Positions 23,361 to 31,362 of a stretch of 64,000 nt of DNA are shown here, piece after piece; the first letter of the stretch is position 1, and every line of letters begins with the position of its first letter. This DNA is from Thalassotalea ponticola (GTDB taxonomy: Bacteria > Pseudomonadota > Gammaproteobacteria > Enterobacterales > Alteromonadaceae): NCBI RefSeq assembly GCF_041379045.1, contig NZ_CP166871.1, positions 1-64,000 of the forward strand, written 5' to 3'. Under the pieces are notes generated by a model, which was given only the letters and a program-made list of their open reading frames with translations, was not told the origin of the DNA and ran no database searches. Made by a program: the position numbers and the translations under genes.

Positions 23361-24050
23361 ATGCAAATATTGCAACGCGATTCATTACCGTTAGGAGGCT
23401 TTGCAGGGTTAACCGAGCACCGTTTAATTACCGATAGCCGGCTATTTGGTCATTTTAAATCGGCAAAAACGTTCGAAGGTATGGGTCAATTGGTATACCT
23501 TGCAGACGCCCGTTTTAACCCGCATGGCGAAACTGGCATGCATCCTCATCGCGAAATTGATGTGATATCAGTAATGGTTGAAGGACGTGCAGATCATGCT
23601 GGTTCATTGCAACACGGGGCTGCTTTGCAAACCCATGATGTGCAGGTGCAACGAGCTGGCGGTGAAGGATTTTCACATAATGAAATTAACCCAGATAATA
23701 AACCTAACCGCATGATTCAATTATGGGCTTTGCCCGAAACACATGGAGAACGCGCTGGTTACAAGAGTTACCACACTCAGTCTTATGGACGGCATTTAGT
23801 CTATGGCGGTGATAAACAACAAAGCCAATGCTTTGATAGCACTACCTTTATTGAAGTTGTGCATTTAGCGGCAAACCAGACACTCAGCCATAGCCGTGCA
23901 GCTATGCTGTACATCACCCAAGGTGAGGCGCAAATAGAACACGACGCACTGCACCAGCGATGCCAAGATGGTGACTTAATTCGCACTGACAACTTTACCT
24001 TAACAGCACGACAAGATTGTCGCTTTATTTTCGCCTACCAAGCAACTTAG
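23361..24050 (+). CDS. Pirin family protein (YhhW-like bicupin)
   Basis: 229 residues of cupin fold. The N-terminal metal-binding pirin motif includes HPHREIDVISVMVEG and, later, GEGFSHNEIN and QLWALPE. The relatives YhhW and human pirin can oxidise quercetin in vitro; the physiological role is uncertain. The last 4 bases overlap the convergent intI gene, so this gene marks the edge of the integron. The start has weak Shine-Dalgarno support. Confidence 0.85.
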   Translation: MQILQRDSLPLGGFAGLTEHRLITDSRLFGHFKSAKTFEGMGQLVYLADARFNPHGETGMHPHREIDVISVMVEGRADHAGSLQHGAALQTHDVQVQRAGGEGFSHNEINPDNKPNRMIQLWALPETHGERAGYKSYHTQSYGRHLVYGGDKQQSQCFDSTTFIEVVHLAANQTLSHSRAAMLYITQGEAQIEHDALHQRCQDGDLIRTDNFTLTARQDCRFIFAYQAT

Positions 24051-25012
24051 AGTAAATCTGACAATGGGCTTAATACCCCACTCGCTCCGCGTTCAATTAC
24101 ATGGGTATAAATTTGCGTGGTACGCACATCACTATGGCCAAGCTGCTCTTGCACGGTACGAATGTCGGCACCGCGCTCGAGTAAGTGGGTGGCAAATGAA
24201 TGCCGTAGCGTATGACAACTCACTTTTTTATTAAACTTGGCTTTAATAGAAGCAGCCCTTACCGCCTTTTGAATACAACTTGGGTCTATGTGATGGCGGC
24301 GTATTACGCCTAAAGCGGGATCAACACTAAGCCTTGAAGATGGAAATAGAAACTGCCAACGCAGTTCTTTAGCGGCGCTGGGGTATTTACGCATAAGTGC
24401 ATGCGGTAACCATACGCCAGCAAACTCCTCGTTGTTTTTATCTAAGTGAAACTTTAAACGCACCGACTCGATTTGTTGTTTTAAGGGCCTAACTAGCTCT
24501 CTGGCTAAGGTTACTCGTCGGTGCTTACCGCCCTTACCATGCCATACCTGTACTGAAAAATAATCAAAATCAATATCTTGCACTCTAAGCCTTACCAGTT
24601 CCATTAAACGTAAACCACTGCCGTACATTAATTGACAGTGCAAGCCGTAACGAGGCGACAGCACGTTAAAAAAGCTCACGATTTCTTGACGAGTTAACAC
24701 GGTTGGTAAATTTGACTGGTTGGTTGCTCGATTAAAATTTAATTCTAAGGTGAGAGGGTTGCCAATAATCTCTTTATACAAGTAAACCAAAGCATTAAGC
24801 GCTATTGCTTGTGTTTTTGGCGCTACATGGCGAGTATTCGACAAATATGACAAAAAACGCTCTACTTCCGTGTTGTGCAAGGTATTTGGATGCTGTTTAT
24901 CGTTAAAAATAATAAAGCCTTTGATCCAATATAAGTACGATTCGATTGTTTTTTTCGCATAGCGACGAGACCACATATGTTTTGATACTTGGGTAAGAAA
25001 AGCAGATTTCAT
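24047..25012 (-). CDS. intI: Integron integrase IntI
   Basis: A 321-residue tyrosine recombinase that inserts and excises gene cassettes at attI and attC. The catalytic residues are visible: Arg in YGSGLRLMELVRLRVQDIDFD, HTLRHSFATHLL, LGHSDVRTT and the Tyr nucleophile in TQIYTHV. The integron-specific insertion between the second and third boxes is present (VWLPHALMRKYPSAAKELRW). The N-terminus MKSAFLTQVSKHM aligns with the Vibrio IntIA type, so I start at ATG 25012 rather than the GTG at 25021. It is transcribed away from the cassettes. I saw no LexA box (CTGT-N8-ACAG) upstream. Confidence 0.95.
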   Translation of the reverse strand: MKSAFLTQVSKHMWSRRYAKKTIESYLYWIKGFIIFNDKQHPNTLHNTEVERFLSYLSNTRHVAPKTQAIALNALVYLYKEIIGNPLTLELNFNRATNQSNLPTVLTRQEIVSFFNVLSPRYGLHCQLMYGSGLRLMELVRLRVQDIDFDYFSVQVWHGKGGKHRRVTLARELVRPLKQQIESVRLKFHLDKNNEEFAGVWLPHALMRKYPSAAKELRWQFLFPSSRLSVDPALGVIRRHHIDPSCIQKAVRAASIKAKFNKKVSCHTLRHSFATHLLERGADIRTVQEQLGHSDVRTTQIYTHVIERGASGVLSPLSDLL

Positions 25013-25270
25013 CCATGACACCTGATTAATAGCGCGGGTTTTGAAAAACTATAGCCATCAACACAAAAAAAAGAGAAATATGTGAAATATGGAATTTGGC
25101 CGTATTTTCACCAACTTCTATAAAAGCCACCTAAAAAGTGTTGGAAAAACAAACACTTTATAAGTTAAAGTGTTAACTTAAATATATATATGGATTAAAG
25201 AGCCACAGATATGTGGAAACTTTCAATCTAATAAACTGTTAGTAGTAACCTAAAACTCAAGGAAAGTGCT
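25013..25270. promoter_or_regulatory. intI upstream region; probable attI
   Basis: This AT-rich spacer between intI and the first cassette gene should hold the intI promoter, attI and a cassette promoter. The best candidate crossover core is GTTAGTA at 25238-25244, after which the first cassette would begin. Its last base does not fit GTTRRRY, so the exact attI point is uncertain. Confidence 0.45.
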
Positions 25271-25450
25271 TTGAAGAAGTATGAAAAGGGAATTGTAATA
25301 TGTTTATCTTGCCTTCTTTGTTTCGCAATAATTTTTGTAGTTAAAACATCAATCCCTAAAAGTGCCCTAGTCACCCTTAACTTCTCAATTTTTGGGATGT
25401 TTATATATGGTTTTATTTTAATTGCCAAAAACCTAAGTAAAAATATATAG
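25271..25450 (+). CDS. Cassette 1: 59-residue two-helix membrane protein
   Basis: The reading frame starts at TTG 25271, eight bases after AAGGAAAG, and ends at TAG 25448-25450. The protein begins MKKYEKGIVICLSCLLCF and has two hydrophobic segments (about residues 8-25 and 36-53) with lysines at both ends. It lies immediately before attC1 in cassette orientation, which supports it as the real gene of the first cassette. I do not recognise it. Confidence 0.6.
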   Translation: MKKYEKGIVICLSCLLCFAIIFVVKTSIPKSALVTLNFSIFGMFIYGFILIAKNLSKNI

Positions 25451-25454
25451 TTAC

Positions 25455-25569
25455 AACTAACAAGGTGTTTAAAATCGCCAAACAACGGCTGGGATAATTA
25501 CTCGTCACGCATTTTGCAAAAGACGCAAAATCAGCGCCAAGCAATTACCCTTTAACATTAGCGTTAGGC
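25455..25569 (+). repeat. attC1
   Basis: R'' AACTAAC (25455-25461) and R' GTTAGGC (25563-25569) bound a 115-bp imperfect palindrome. Its middle (GCATTTTGC, GCAAAAT) differs from the other sites, which share TCGCTAATTTTAGCC. Confidence 0.75.
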
Positions 25570-25583
25570 TTACAAGGATAGTC

Positions 25584-26033
25584 ATGCGATATATCTTCAC
25601 TTTATTTACCATTTTTCTTTCAATAGCTCATGCTAATGAATTTGAGTACAAGCATATTGCGTTGGGTAAATGGGAAGTTTCAGATACTAACTATTGCCCA
25701 AATGTATGCGCACTCGATGATGAACAAGCCTCCTCATATAAAGGTACTATTATTGAGTTTACGGAGTTTAGTGCAAAGATTGGTAATGAAATCTGTGAAA
25801 GTCCTTCTTATTTATATAGGCACCTAACTTCGGATGAATTTGTTCAAGGGAATAGGTTTTTCCCTTCTAAAATAGGCTTGGTTGGTGAGACTATTATAGA
25901 AGTAACATTATTTTGTGGTGGATCATTTGGAGACCGCAGGAATGGTATGGGTAGTCACTTTTATATAAAAAATCAAAATGAAATTTTAGTCGGGTTTAAT
26001 GGTGTCGACTTCCTAACTAAACGTGTAAAGTAA
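25584..26033 (+). CDS. Cassette 2: secreted protein of unknown function
   Basis: 149 residues with a signal peptide (MRYIFTLFTIFLSIAHA) and a mature domain with five cysteines (in NYCPNVCALDD, NEICESP and LFCGGSFGD). GKWEVSDTNYCP at the start of the mature part and the FNGVDFLTKR end suggest a small beta-rich periplasmic domain. The start follows ACAAGGATAGTC, 14 bp after the attC1 core. I recognise no family. Confidence 0.75.
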   Translation: MRYIFTLFTIFLSIAHANEFEYKHIALGKWEVSDTNYCPNVCALDDEQASSYKGTIIEFTEFSAKIGNEICESPSYLYRHLTSDEFVQGNRFFPSKIGLVGETIIEVTLFCGGSFGDRRNGMGSHFYIKNQNEILVGFNGVDFLTKRVK

Positions 26034-26134
26034 GCCTAACAAGCTGTTCAAGGCGGGACTGCTAACAGTTTGCTCGGTTTCGCTTCGCTACACATTTTAG
26101 CAAACAATTATCAGCCCCTTAACAGGGCGTTGGT
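26034..26134 (+). repeat. attC2, interrupted at its 3' core by an IS110-type element
   Basis: R'' GCCTAAC starts right after the cassette 2 stop codon (26034-26040). The inner part contains CAGTTTGCTCGGTTTCGCT, also found in the attC at 37006-37108. The 3' end reads AACAGGGCGTT and then runs into the IS terminus, so the R' core is split by the insertion. Confidence 0.85.
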
Positions 26135-26147
26135 ATGACTCCCCACG

Positions 26148-26441
26148 TCAAGAAAAATCACACTGTTCCCTAGCATTTATTTTCACGCCATTGCTTATTT
26201 ACTTTCAAATAAATGAGTTAACACATTGAATGAAGCCAGTAATTTCGTCGGTTATCTTGCTGGTATTCGTGGATTATTAATCTGTTGATTAACAGAGCCT
26301 ACCTTACTTGTTTCGTCGTGGCACCGTGCTTCAGTCTATGTTCGCGGTTCAAGGTTAATGACTTAACCCTGCCAGCCTAACGCCCTCGGGAGTTGTGCCA
26401 CAGCCGATGCTTGATCCAATGTGCTATCTCAAATCTTTCTA
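26148..26441 (-). ncRNA. Candidate bridge RNA of the attC2 insertion sequence
   Basis: This non-coding end, read in transposase sense, contains a 7-bp closing stem (GTGGCAC / GTGCCAC; plus-strand arms 26395-26401 and 26318-26324) around a 70-nt loop. In the loop, AGGGCGTTAGGC (26375-26386, minus) equals the canonical attC 3' core. It matches the adjoining target AGGGCGTT (26124-26131) over 8 nt. AGTCATTA (26356-26363, minus) equals the element's own right terminus (27683-27690). One loop sequence matching the target and one matching the donor end is what bridge RNAs of IS110 elements show. Expression is not demonstrated. Confidence 0.6.
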
Positions 26442-27596
26442 TCATGCCGGAACCCTAGAAATACGCAGTTCAGGTTTTACTGGCGCTACGGCGACTTCCC
26501 TAGATATTGCCCAAATATAAGCAATCAGCTCTCTGGCGATAGCCGTTACCACCACACTTCGGTGTTTGCCTCTTGCCATCAATCGTTGGTATCGACGGCA
26601 TAAACGTAATTGAGCTTGCCAAGCGATATCATTAACTTCTTTACTGATGGATTCTTGCCGTTTTTTAAGCTCTGTCGATACGTTTGGTTTGTGTTTATAG
26701 GAATGAGCGCATTCCACCAATAAACGCCTTGCGCGGGTGTTTCCTGCTTTGGTAATGTTACCAAGTTTTCGCTTGTCGCTGCTGGTATGCTCTGATGGAA
26801 CAAGACCTAAGTAGGCCATTAATTTTCGTGGATGATCAAAGCGGCGTAAGTCGCCAAGCTCAACAATGATCCCAGTGGCGGCAACAATGCGAATACCTCG
26901 CATAGCTTGAATGGCTTTTACTACAGGATAGAAGCGCCAGTTTTTGATTTGATTGTGCAATTCGTTATCTAGCCTCTGTAGTCGCTTTAAGCGTTCAGTA
27001 ATGGTGCCAATGTATTCTGTTAGGACGATTTGCTGACTCGGGTGAGGCAGAACCAATTCGGTTAACCAACGTAAGTGTTGATTGCTCCAATTATCATTAA
27101 CCTTGCATTGAATATGATTGCGCAGAAACAACGCCTTAAGTTGATATTTGGCATCTTTTAAATCGTTCATAGCGCGGTCTCTTGCGCGAGATAAGTCGCG
27201 GATAGCTTCATCATCTGGTTCAGGCACATAGATAGCGGTTAGCTCTTCATCTTTGAGTAATTTAGCTAATTTCAGTGCATCGCGTTTATCGGTTTTAATT
27301 CGCTCGCCAGGTTTTTTAGGAATAAGAGAAGGAGCTACCACATAACAACAGTGTCCAAGGCTTGTTAACAACCGATAAACCCAATAGCCACAAGGACCTG
27401 CTTCATAAACAAAATGAAGTGTTGCGCTTGGGTATTTTGATTGAAGTGTTCTAGCGAGTTTAATAAAGGATTGTTTGGTGCTTTTTATTTTGCCGTAATT
27501 AACAGCTTTCACACCACGCCCATCTTCAAGTAGTGCGACTTGAGAAAATTCTTTATGAGTATCTAACCCTATGAAAAGTATGTTATGTTTATTCAT
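26442..27596 (-). CDS. IS110 family transposase (DEDD recombinase)
   Basis: 384 residues. The N-terminal RuvC-like DEDD domain has LFIGLDTHKEFSQVAL, a Glu in FVYEAGPCGYW, and KTDKRDALKLAKLL. After a coiled-coil linker the Tnp20 domain has MRGIRIVAATGIIVELGDLRRF, LMAYLGLVPSEHTSSDKR and GNTRARRLLVECA, with the serine expected to act as nucleophile in the SEHTSS region. The frame is complete and looks functional. It is oriented against the cassettes. Confidence 0.93.
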   Translation of the reverse strand: MNKHNILFIGLDTHKEFSQVALLEDGRGVKAVNYGKIKSTKQSFIKLARTLQSKYPSATLHFVYEAGPCGYWVYRLLTSLGHCCYVVAPSLIPKKPGERIKTDKRDALKLAKLLKDEELTAIYVPEPDDEAIRDLSRARDRAMNDLKDAKYQLKALFLRNHIQCKVNDNWSNQHLRWLTELVLPHPSQQIVLTEYIGTITERLKRLQRLDNELHNQIKNWRFYPVVKAIQAMRGIRIVAATGIIVELGDLRRFDHPRKLMAYLGLVPSEHTSSDKRKLGNITKAGNTRARRLLVECAHSYKHKPNVSTELKKRQESISKEVNDIAWQAQLRLCRRYQRLMARGKHRSVVVTAIARELIAYIWAISREVAVAPVKPELRISRVPA

Positions 27597-27721
27597 GCTA
27601 GCCTCCGCTTTAGTTATTTAACAAACTAATTATGGCTCTGGCTTTAAGCTAACCCACGATTGGAGGCTAGCACCTCGTGGGGAGTCATTATGTCTATACG
27701 ACTACCAAATAGAGTGGCAAT

Positions 27722-28180
27722 ATGCTCAAAGGTTTTTTAATTCTAATTTTGTGGATAGTGTTCGGGTTCTCGATTGATTATTCAATAGCAAAATTGAATT
27801 ATATCCCAAACACTAGCATGAGTATTGAAGTAACATTTTTAACTTTGGGAGTTTATGCGTCACTATTACATTGTGCATTCCTAAAATTTAAACGAAAGGC
27901 ATCAAGCTATAGCCTTTTTACCTTACCAAGCCTTGTGGCTTTTTTAGTAAGTTGGGAGCTAATAGCTTTTTATCATACAGAGTATACTTGTACTATTTCT
28001 GAATCGAAGTCTTTGGAGTCAGCGTTATCTTTTATACATAAAATTGGATATGACCCACAATTTATGAGCAAGAAGCCATACAAGCTTGATTGGTGTGAAC
28101 TCGGTTTTGAATATGAGAGCTCAGACCATTTTAGGCTTATAATTGTAAGCGCTGATGGCACGGTTAGGTTAAATGAGTAA
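27722..28180 (+). CDS. Cassette 3: membrane protein of unknown function
   Basis: 152 residues. Three hydrophobic segments (about 3-20, 36-55 and 66-84) are followed by a soluble C-terminal domain of about 65 residues with two cysteines. The start is 32 bp after the IS end. Because the IS separates it from attC2, any promoter influence from upstream cassettes is cut off. It is directly followed by attC3. I do not recognise it. Confidence 0.7.
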   Translation: MLKGFLILILWIVFGFSIDYSIAKLNYIPNTSMSIEVTFLTLGVYASLLHCAFLKFKRKASSYSLFTLPSLVAFLVSWELIAFYHTEYTCTISESKSLESALSFIHKIGYDPQFMSKKPYKLDWCELGFEYESSDHFRLIIVSADGTVRLNE

Positions 28181-28184
28181 AGTC

Positions 28185-28284
28185 GTATAACAAGTTACTC
28201 AAAAGGACGCAAAACGCTTGGCTTGTGCTCCTTCGTCGCTAATTTTAGCCAAGCATTTATGCGCCCATTAGTAAGGCGTTAGGC
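28185..28284 (+). repeat. attC3
   Basis: R'' GTATAAC (28185-28191), R' GTTAGGC (28278-28284), 100 bp. The inner arms GCTTGGCTTG and TTTAGCCAAGC pair. The sequence is very close to attC8. Confidence 0.92.
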
Positions 28285-28291
28285 ATCTTAC

Positions 28292-28786
28292 ATGGATAGG
28301 CTCTTAACTCCTTTTGCAAATTTAGTTTTCCTCGTGTTTGTGGCAATTCATGTGAGTACATATTTTGAACTAGATTTCGCAGTTACAAACGGCTTAATGC
28401 CAAAGCTTCACGGGACCGCAATATTGGTTGCGGGTGTTTTTATATTTTTGGCAAAAAGAGTTATCTCAAGCAGCGAAGAGTTTTTTAAGCTTGGTGGTGA
28501 AAATGCACCAATATTACTAGGAGGGCTATTCTTTCCTGTTATGCCATATCTATTAATGAATTTTTTCTTATGTATCGCATTACTTGAAGGCGGTAATCCC
28601 AAAATTATTAATGGCGCATATTTCCTAGTTCAAAAAGGTACAGTTATCCGAGAAGTTGATTATGCTGGTTATAATCAACTGTTAAGTTATCAATTGAGGC
28701 TGTTTACTGGACATTGGGTTCTTATTGGTTGGGCAGCTTTACTTTGCGCCAAACTGATAAAATCGGCTCAGTATAAAAATGCCTAA
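28292..28786 (+). CDS. Cassette 4: four-helix membrane protein of unknown function
   Basis: 164 residues with about four hydrophobic segments, starting only 8 bp after the attC3 core. The stop codon TAA lies inside R'' of attC4 (GCCTAAC), typical compact cassette packing. Short charged loops (KRVISSSEEFFKLGGENAP) separate helices 2 and 3. No family recognised. Confidence 0.7.
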   Translation: MDRLLTPFANLVFLVFVAIHVSTYFELDFAVTNGLMPKLHGTAILVAGVFIFLAKRVISSSEEFFKLGGENAPILLGGLFFPVMPYLLMNFFLCIALLEGGNPKIINGAYFLVQKGTVIREVDYAGYNQLLSYQLRLFTGHWVLIGWAALLCAKLIKSAQYKNA

Positions 28787-28880
28787 CAAGTCATTAAAGC
28801 AGGAAAGTTTACAGTTGGCTGTTTTCACTGCGTTCAACATTTTAGCCAACTATAAATTTCCTCTTAATGAGGCGTTAGCA
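28781..28880 (+). repeat. attC4
   Basis: R'' GCCTAAC (28781-28787), R' GTTAGCA (28874-28880), 100 bp, with the paired inner arms AGTTGGCTG and TTAGCCAACT. Confidence 0.9.
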
Positions 28881-28888
28881 ACTTTACG

Positions 28889-29383
28889 ATGAAGCTACCT
28901 ATTAAATTAAAGCCAACAAAAACTACAATCAAAAACTTTATTCTTTATCCAAGCTTGATGATAAACGCACTTTTCTTTGGTGCGTTATTATATAGTGCTG
29001 GAAACATGACTGATATTCTGAATATAGGAGAGCCGCTTATTGTGATGTTTCTCTTTCCATATGGATTAAGTATTTTATTTGTCCTAGTGATTCTTCTATC
29101 AGCACGAGTTGAAATTCATGAGGAAGGTATAGTTAAGAAAGGATTGAATAAATATGGTTTTAAGAATTTAATTCCTTGGGGAAATGTACTTGATGCATCC
29201 GTGTTTAGGTTGAAGAGTGGAAGGTTTTTGAAAGTAAAGGTTAAATACAATAGAAATGTACTATCAAGAAATGGCTCAAAGGCCGTTGATACAGCAAGTA
29301 TACTTCTTAGCATAAAGCTATCTCCATATTCAGATTCTGAAATATTAGAAACGATTAAGCTAGCTAAATACGGTCGTTGCTAA
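28889..29383 (+). CDS. Cassette 5: two-helix membrane protein with a possible PH-like domain
   Basis: 164 residues. Two hydrophobic segments (about 18-38 and 50-72) precede a soluble part beginning ARVEIHEEGIVKKGL. The pattern of that part, EEGIVKKG then LIPWGNVLDASVFRLKSGRFLKVKVKY, recalls bacterial PH-like or YcxB-type membrane-associated domains. That is a resemblance in layout only. Confidence 0.65.
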   Translation: MKLPIKLKPTKTTIKNFILYPSLMINALFFGALLYSAGNMTDILNIGEPLIVMFLFPYGLSILFVLVILLSARVEIHEEGIVKKGLNKYGFKNLIPWGNVLDASVFRLKSGRFLKVKVKYNRNVLSRNGSKAVDTASILLSIKLSPYSDSEILETIKLAKYGRC

Positions 29384-29480
29384 CAAGGCAATTATGGATG
29401 GGACGTCTAAAGCTTGGCTGGCGCTCATTCTTCGCTAATTTTAGCCAAGAATTTATACGCCCCATATTGCGGCGTTATGC
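29378..29480 (+). repeat. attC5
   Basis: R'' TGCTAAC (29378-29384), R' GTTATGC (29474-29480), 103 bp; the stop codon of cassette 5 overlaps R''. Confidence 0.9.
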
Positions 29481-29483
29481 GTA

Positions 29484-29969
29484 ATGGGAAAGTTTGTGCA
29501 AATTTTAGGAAAGATAGTAACGGGCATATTTTGTATTTATCTGTTTTCATGCTTTTTTCATTCAATTTCATATAACAGTAACGCTTATATTTTATTCTTT
29601 TTTTTCACATCAATCATAAGCGCCATTTTTTTCTTCTTATGGAAAAAAGCTGAACATCACCCTATAACAAAAAAAGATCTACCAATTGTAGTTGGAATAA
29701 TATTGCCAAGTTTTGCATTTTTTAGTTGGCTAATTGTTAACTCTATATTTGTTACCTTTATACATTTTGATCTACTAACTTATGAAAAATCTCAAGTTGA
29801 AGTTGATATCACTGGCAAATCTTGTTCAACTACAAAAGGTCAAGTAAATTGCTACTTAATAATTGATGGTGAGAGGCACTATCTACCAATTGAACGTTTG
29901 AAAAACATTCAACTAGGTAAAGCTGTTATAACAATAAAAGAGTATTGGTTGGGTGCGAAGGTAGAGTAA
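29484..29969 (+). CDS. Cassette 6: three-helix membrane protein of unknown function
   Basis: 161 residues with three hydrophobic segments (about 10-28, 33-50 and 65-90). A periplasm- or cytoplasm-facing tail of about 60 residues contains GKSCSTTKGQVNCYLIIDGERHYLP, where two cysteines may form a disulfide. The start lies 4 bp after the attC5 core, with little room for a ribosome-binding site. No family recognised. Confidence 0.65.
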   Translation: MGKFVQILGKIVTGIFCIYLFSCFFHSISYNSNAYILFFFFTSIISAIFFFLWKKAEHHPITKKDLPIVVGIILPSFAFFSWLIVNSIFVTFIHFDLLTYEKSQVEVDITGKSCSTTKGQVNCYLIIDGERHYLPIERLKNIQLGKAVITIKEYWLGAKVE

Positions 29970-29974
29970 ATTAC

Positions 29975-30067
29975 GCATAACAAGCCAATTAAGCGGGACT
30001 AATAACAGTTGGCTAGTCTCACTTCGTTCGCTATTTTAGCCAACAATTATTAGCCCATTATTGAGGC
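29975..30067 (+). repeat. attC6, interrupted by the second IS110-type element
   Basis: R'' GCATAAC (29975-29981) and the body of the site end at ATTGAGGC (30060-30067). The expected R' core GTTATGT reappears at 31444-31450 on the other side of the insertion, so the element entered at the crossover point. Confidence 0.88.
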
Positions 30068-30082
30068 TACATGGACTCCCCT

Positions 30083-30335
30083 TTGTCAAGCAATAGCTAT
30101 CCTGGATAACAAGAAGATCTGACAGCAGCTCTACATTCGGCGTTTATTAGCATACTGCCGTAACAGCTTGTGCTATCGCCCTGATGATTTGCGCTTGAGC
30201 ATGGCCTCATTCGTTAAACAGAGTTTTTATCTCTTCCCGAATAAACAGGCTTTTATGCTCTCGGTCTGACCGTGTTATCGTCAATTGCTAGTGCTAAGAC
30301 TCGGTGGGGTTAACCGTTCTTTACTTCAAACTTGT
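30083..30335 (-). ncRNA. Candidate bridge RNA region of the attC6 insertion sequence
   Basis: In transposase sense a stem GAGCAT/ATGCTC (plus-strand arms 30255-30260 and 30197-30202) closes a 52-nt loop. Inner pairing is CGAAT/ATTCG. The inner strand contains UGAGGC, equal to the attC body end at 30062-30067. On the plus strand TCATTCGTTA (30207-30216) recurs exactly at the right junction (31438-31447). This resembles an internal loop with guides on both strands, but the assignment is weaker than for the first element. Confidence 0.45.
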
Positions 30336-31362
30336 CTATTTCACATAATCAATCTGGTATTCTTTTTCACTGCGTAGTAGTGCCCAAATGAGGCGTGCAT
30401 TTTTAGCCGCTAATGCAACTGTCGCTCGTTTGAAGCCGCGTCTTTCTATGAGGTCTTTAACCCATAGACTGGTGCGGTCTGTTTTGTTTTTGCAGTTAGC
30501 AATAACGGCTCGGGCACCATGAATTAATGAGGTTCGAATATGTTTTTCACCTCGCTTGCTGATTCGCCCCAGCCTTGCTACGCCGCCTGTGGTGTATTGC
30601 TTAGGCACTAAGCCTATCCATGCACTAAAGGCACGACTCGTATCGAAGTCTTTTGCATCATTGACTGTGGCAACGACTGCGGTTGCCGTAATTTCACCGA
30701 CGCCTGGTATGGTCATTAACCGTTTTGCAGCGTTCATTTGATTAGCTAATTGATATAGCTTTCTATCATGCTTGAGTATTTCTTGATTTAACATTTTTAA
30801 TGTTTTGCCAAAGGTCGTGTAGTAATTCCCTAGCGAGTACTGGTAAGCCATTTTCAGCATCCTCCAAAATACTGGAAATGGCATTTTGTGCTGGATATCG
30901 CCCCTTAGGCATAACAATACCAAACTCTGCTAATAATCCACGTAGACGATTGATTAATGCCGTTCTGTCTTTGATAGCTCCTTGTCGAATACGATGCAAG
31001 CAAAGGACGGCTTGTTGCTCTTCACTTTTGATGGTTACAAATCGTGTTTTAGGACGGCTAACGGCTTCACAGATAGCTTCCGCATCATTGGCGTCGTTCT
31101 TTTCATTTTGACGATAAGGAATAACAAACTTCGATGCCATGATACGAACATCATGACCAAACTTCGAAAATTCTCTTGCCCAATAGTGAGAGCCAGAACA
31201 CGCTTCCATACCAATAATGCACGGTGGAAGTTTTGCGATTTCCTCTAACAGTTTGTTTCTTTTGATAGTTTTACGTAATTTACACTTGTCATGCTCATCA
31301 ACACCGTGGATACTAAAAACAGATTTGGCTAAATCAATGCCAACAACTTTAATTAAGGACAT
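30336..31362 (-). pseudogene. IS1111 family transposase, frameshifted
   Basis: The N-terminal frame (from ATG 31362, after GAGGAGAG) gives VVGIDLAKSVFSIHGVD, GMEACSGSHYWARE and QNEKNDANDAEAICEA, the DEDD domain. It runs out of frame after LLHDLWQNIKN. The other frame resumes with LNQEILKHDRKLYQL and the Tnp20 domain (MTIPGVGEITATAVVATV, SAWIGLVPKQYTTGGVARLG). The break lies at the five-T run 30794-30798 (AAAAA on the coding strand). Together about 342 residues, normal for the group. A one-base indel is likeliest; programmed frameshifting is not expected here. Confidence 0.85.

Larger units (their letters stand above)
26131..27690 (-). mobile_element. IS110/IS1111-type insertion sequence in attC2
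   Basis: About 1.56 kb, with near-terminal inverted repeats ATGACTCCCCACG (26135-26147) and CGTGGGGAGTCAT (27676-27688), an exact 13-bp pair. It carries one intact transposase on the minus strand, a short 94-bp end before it and a long 310-bp non-coding end after it. That asymmetry is the IS1111-group layout. No target duplication is evident. The insertion lies in the R' core of attC2, as known for the IS1111-attC group. Confidence 0.88.

Noticed and set aside
25013..25270. LexA box in the intI promoter
   Set aside because: SOS control is common for integron integrases, but no CTGT-N8-ACAG pattern was found.
25228..25485. Minus-strand ORF over the first cassette
   Set aside because: It overlaps attC1 and faces against cassette orientation. 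The plus-strand TTG frame has a ribosome-binding site and clear membrane helices.
30336..30923. Independent second transposase gene
   Set aside because: Its N-terminal residues are a frame shadow of the DEDD part. The real homology begins after the T5 run, so both frames belong to one frameshifted gene.
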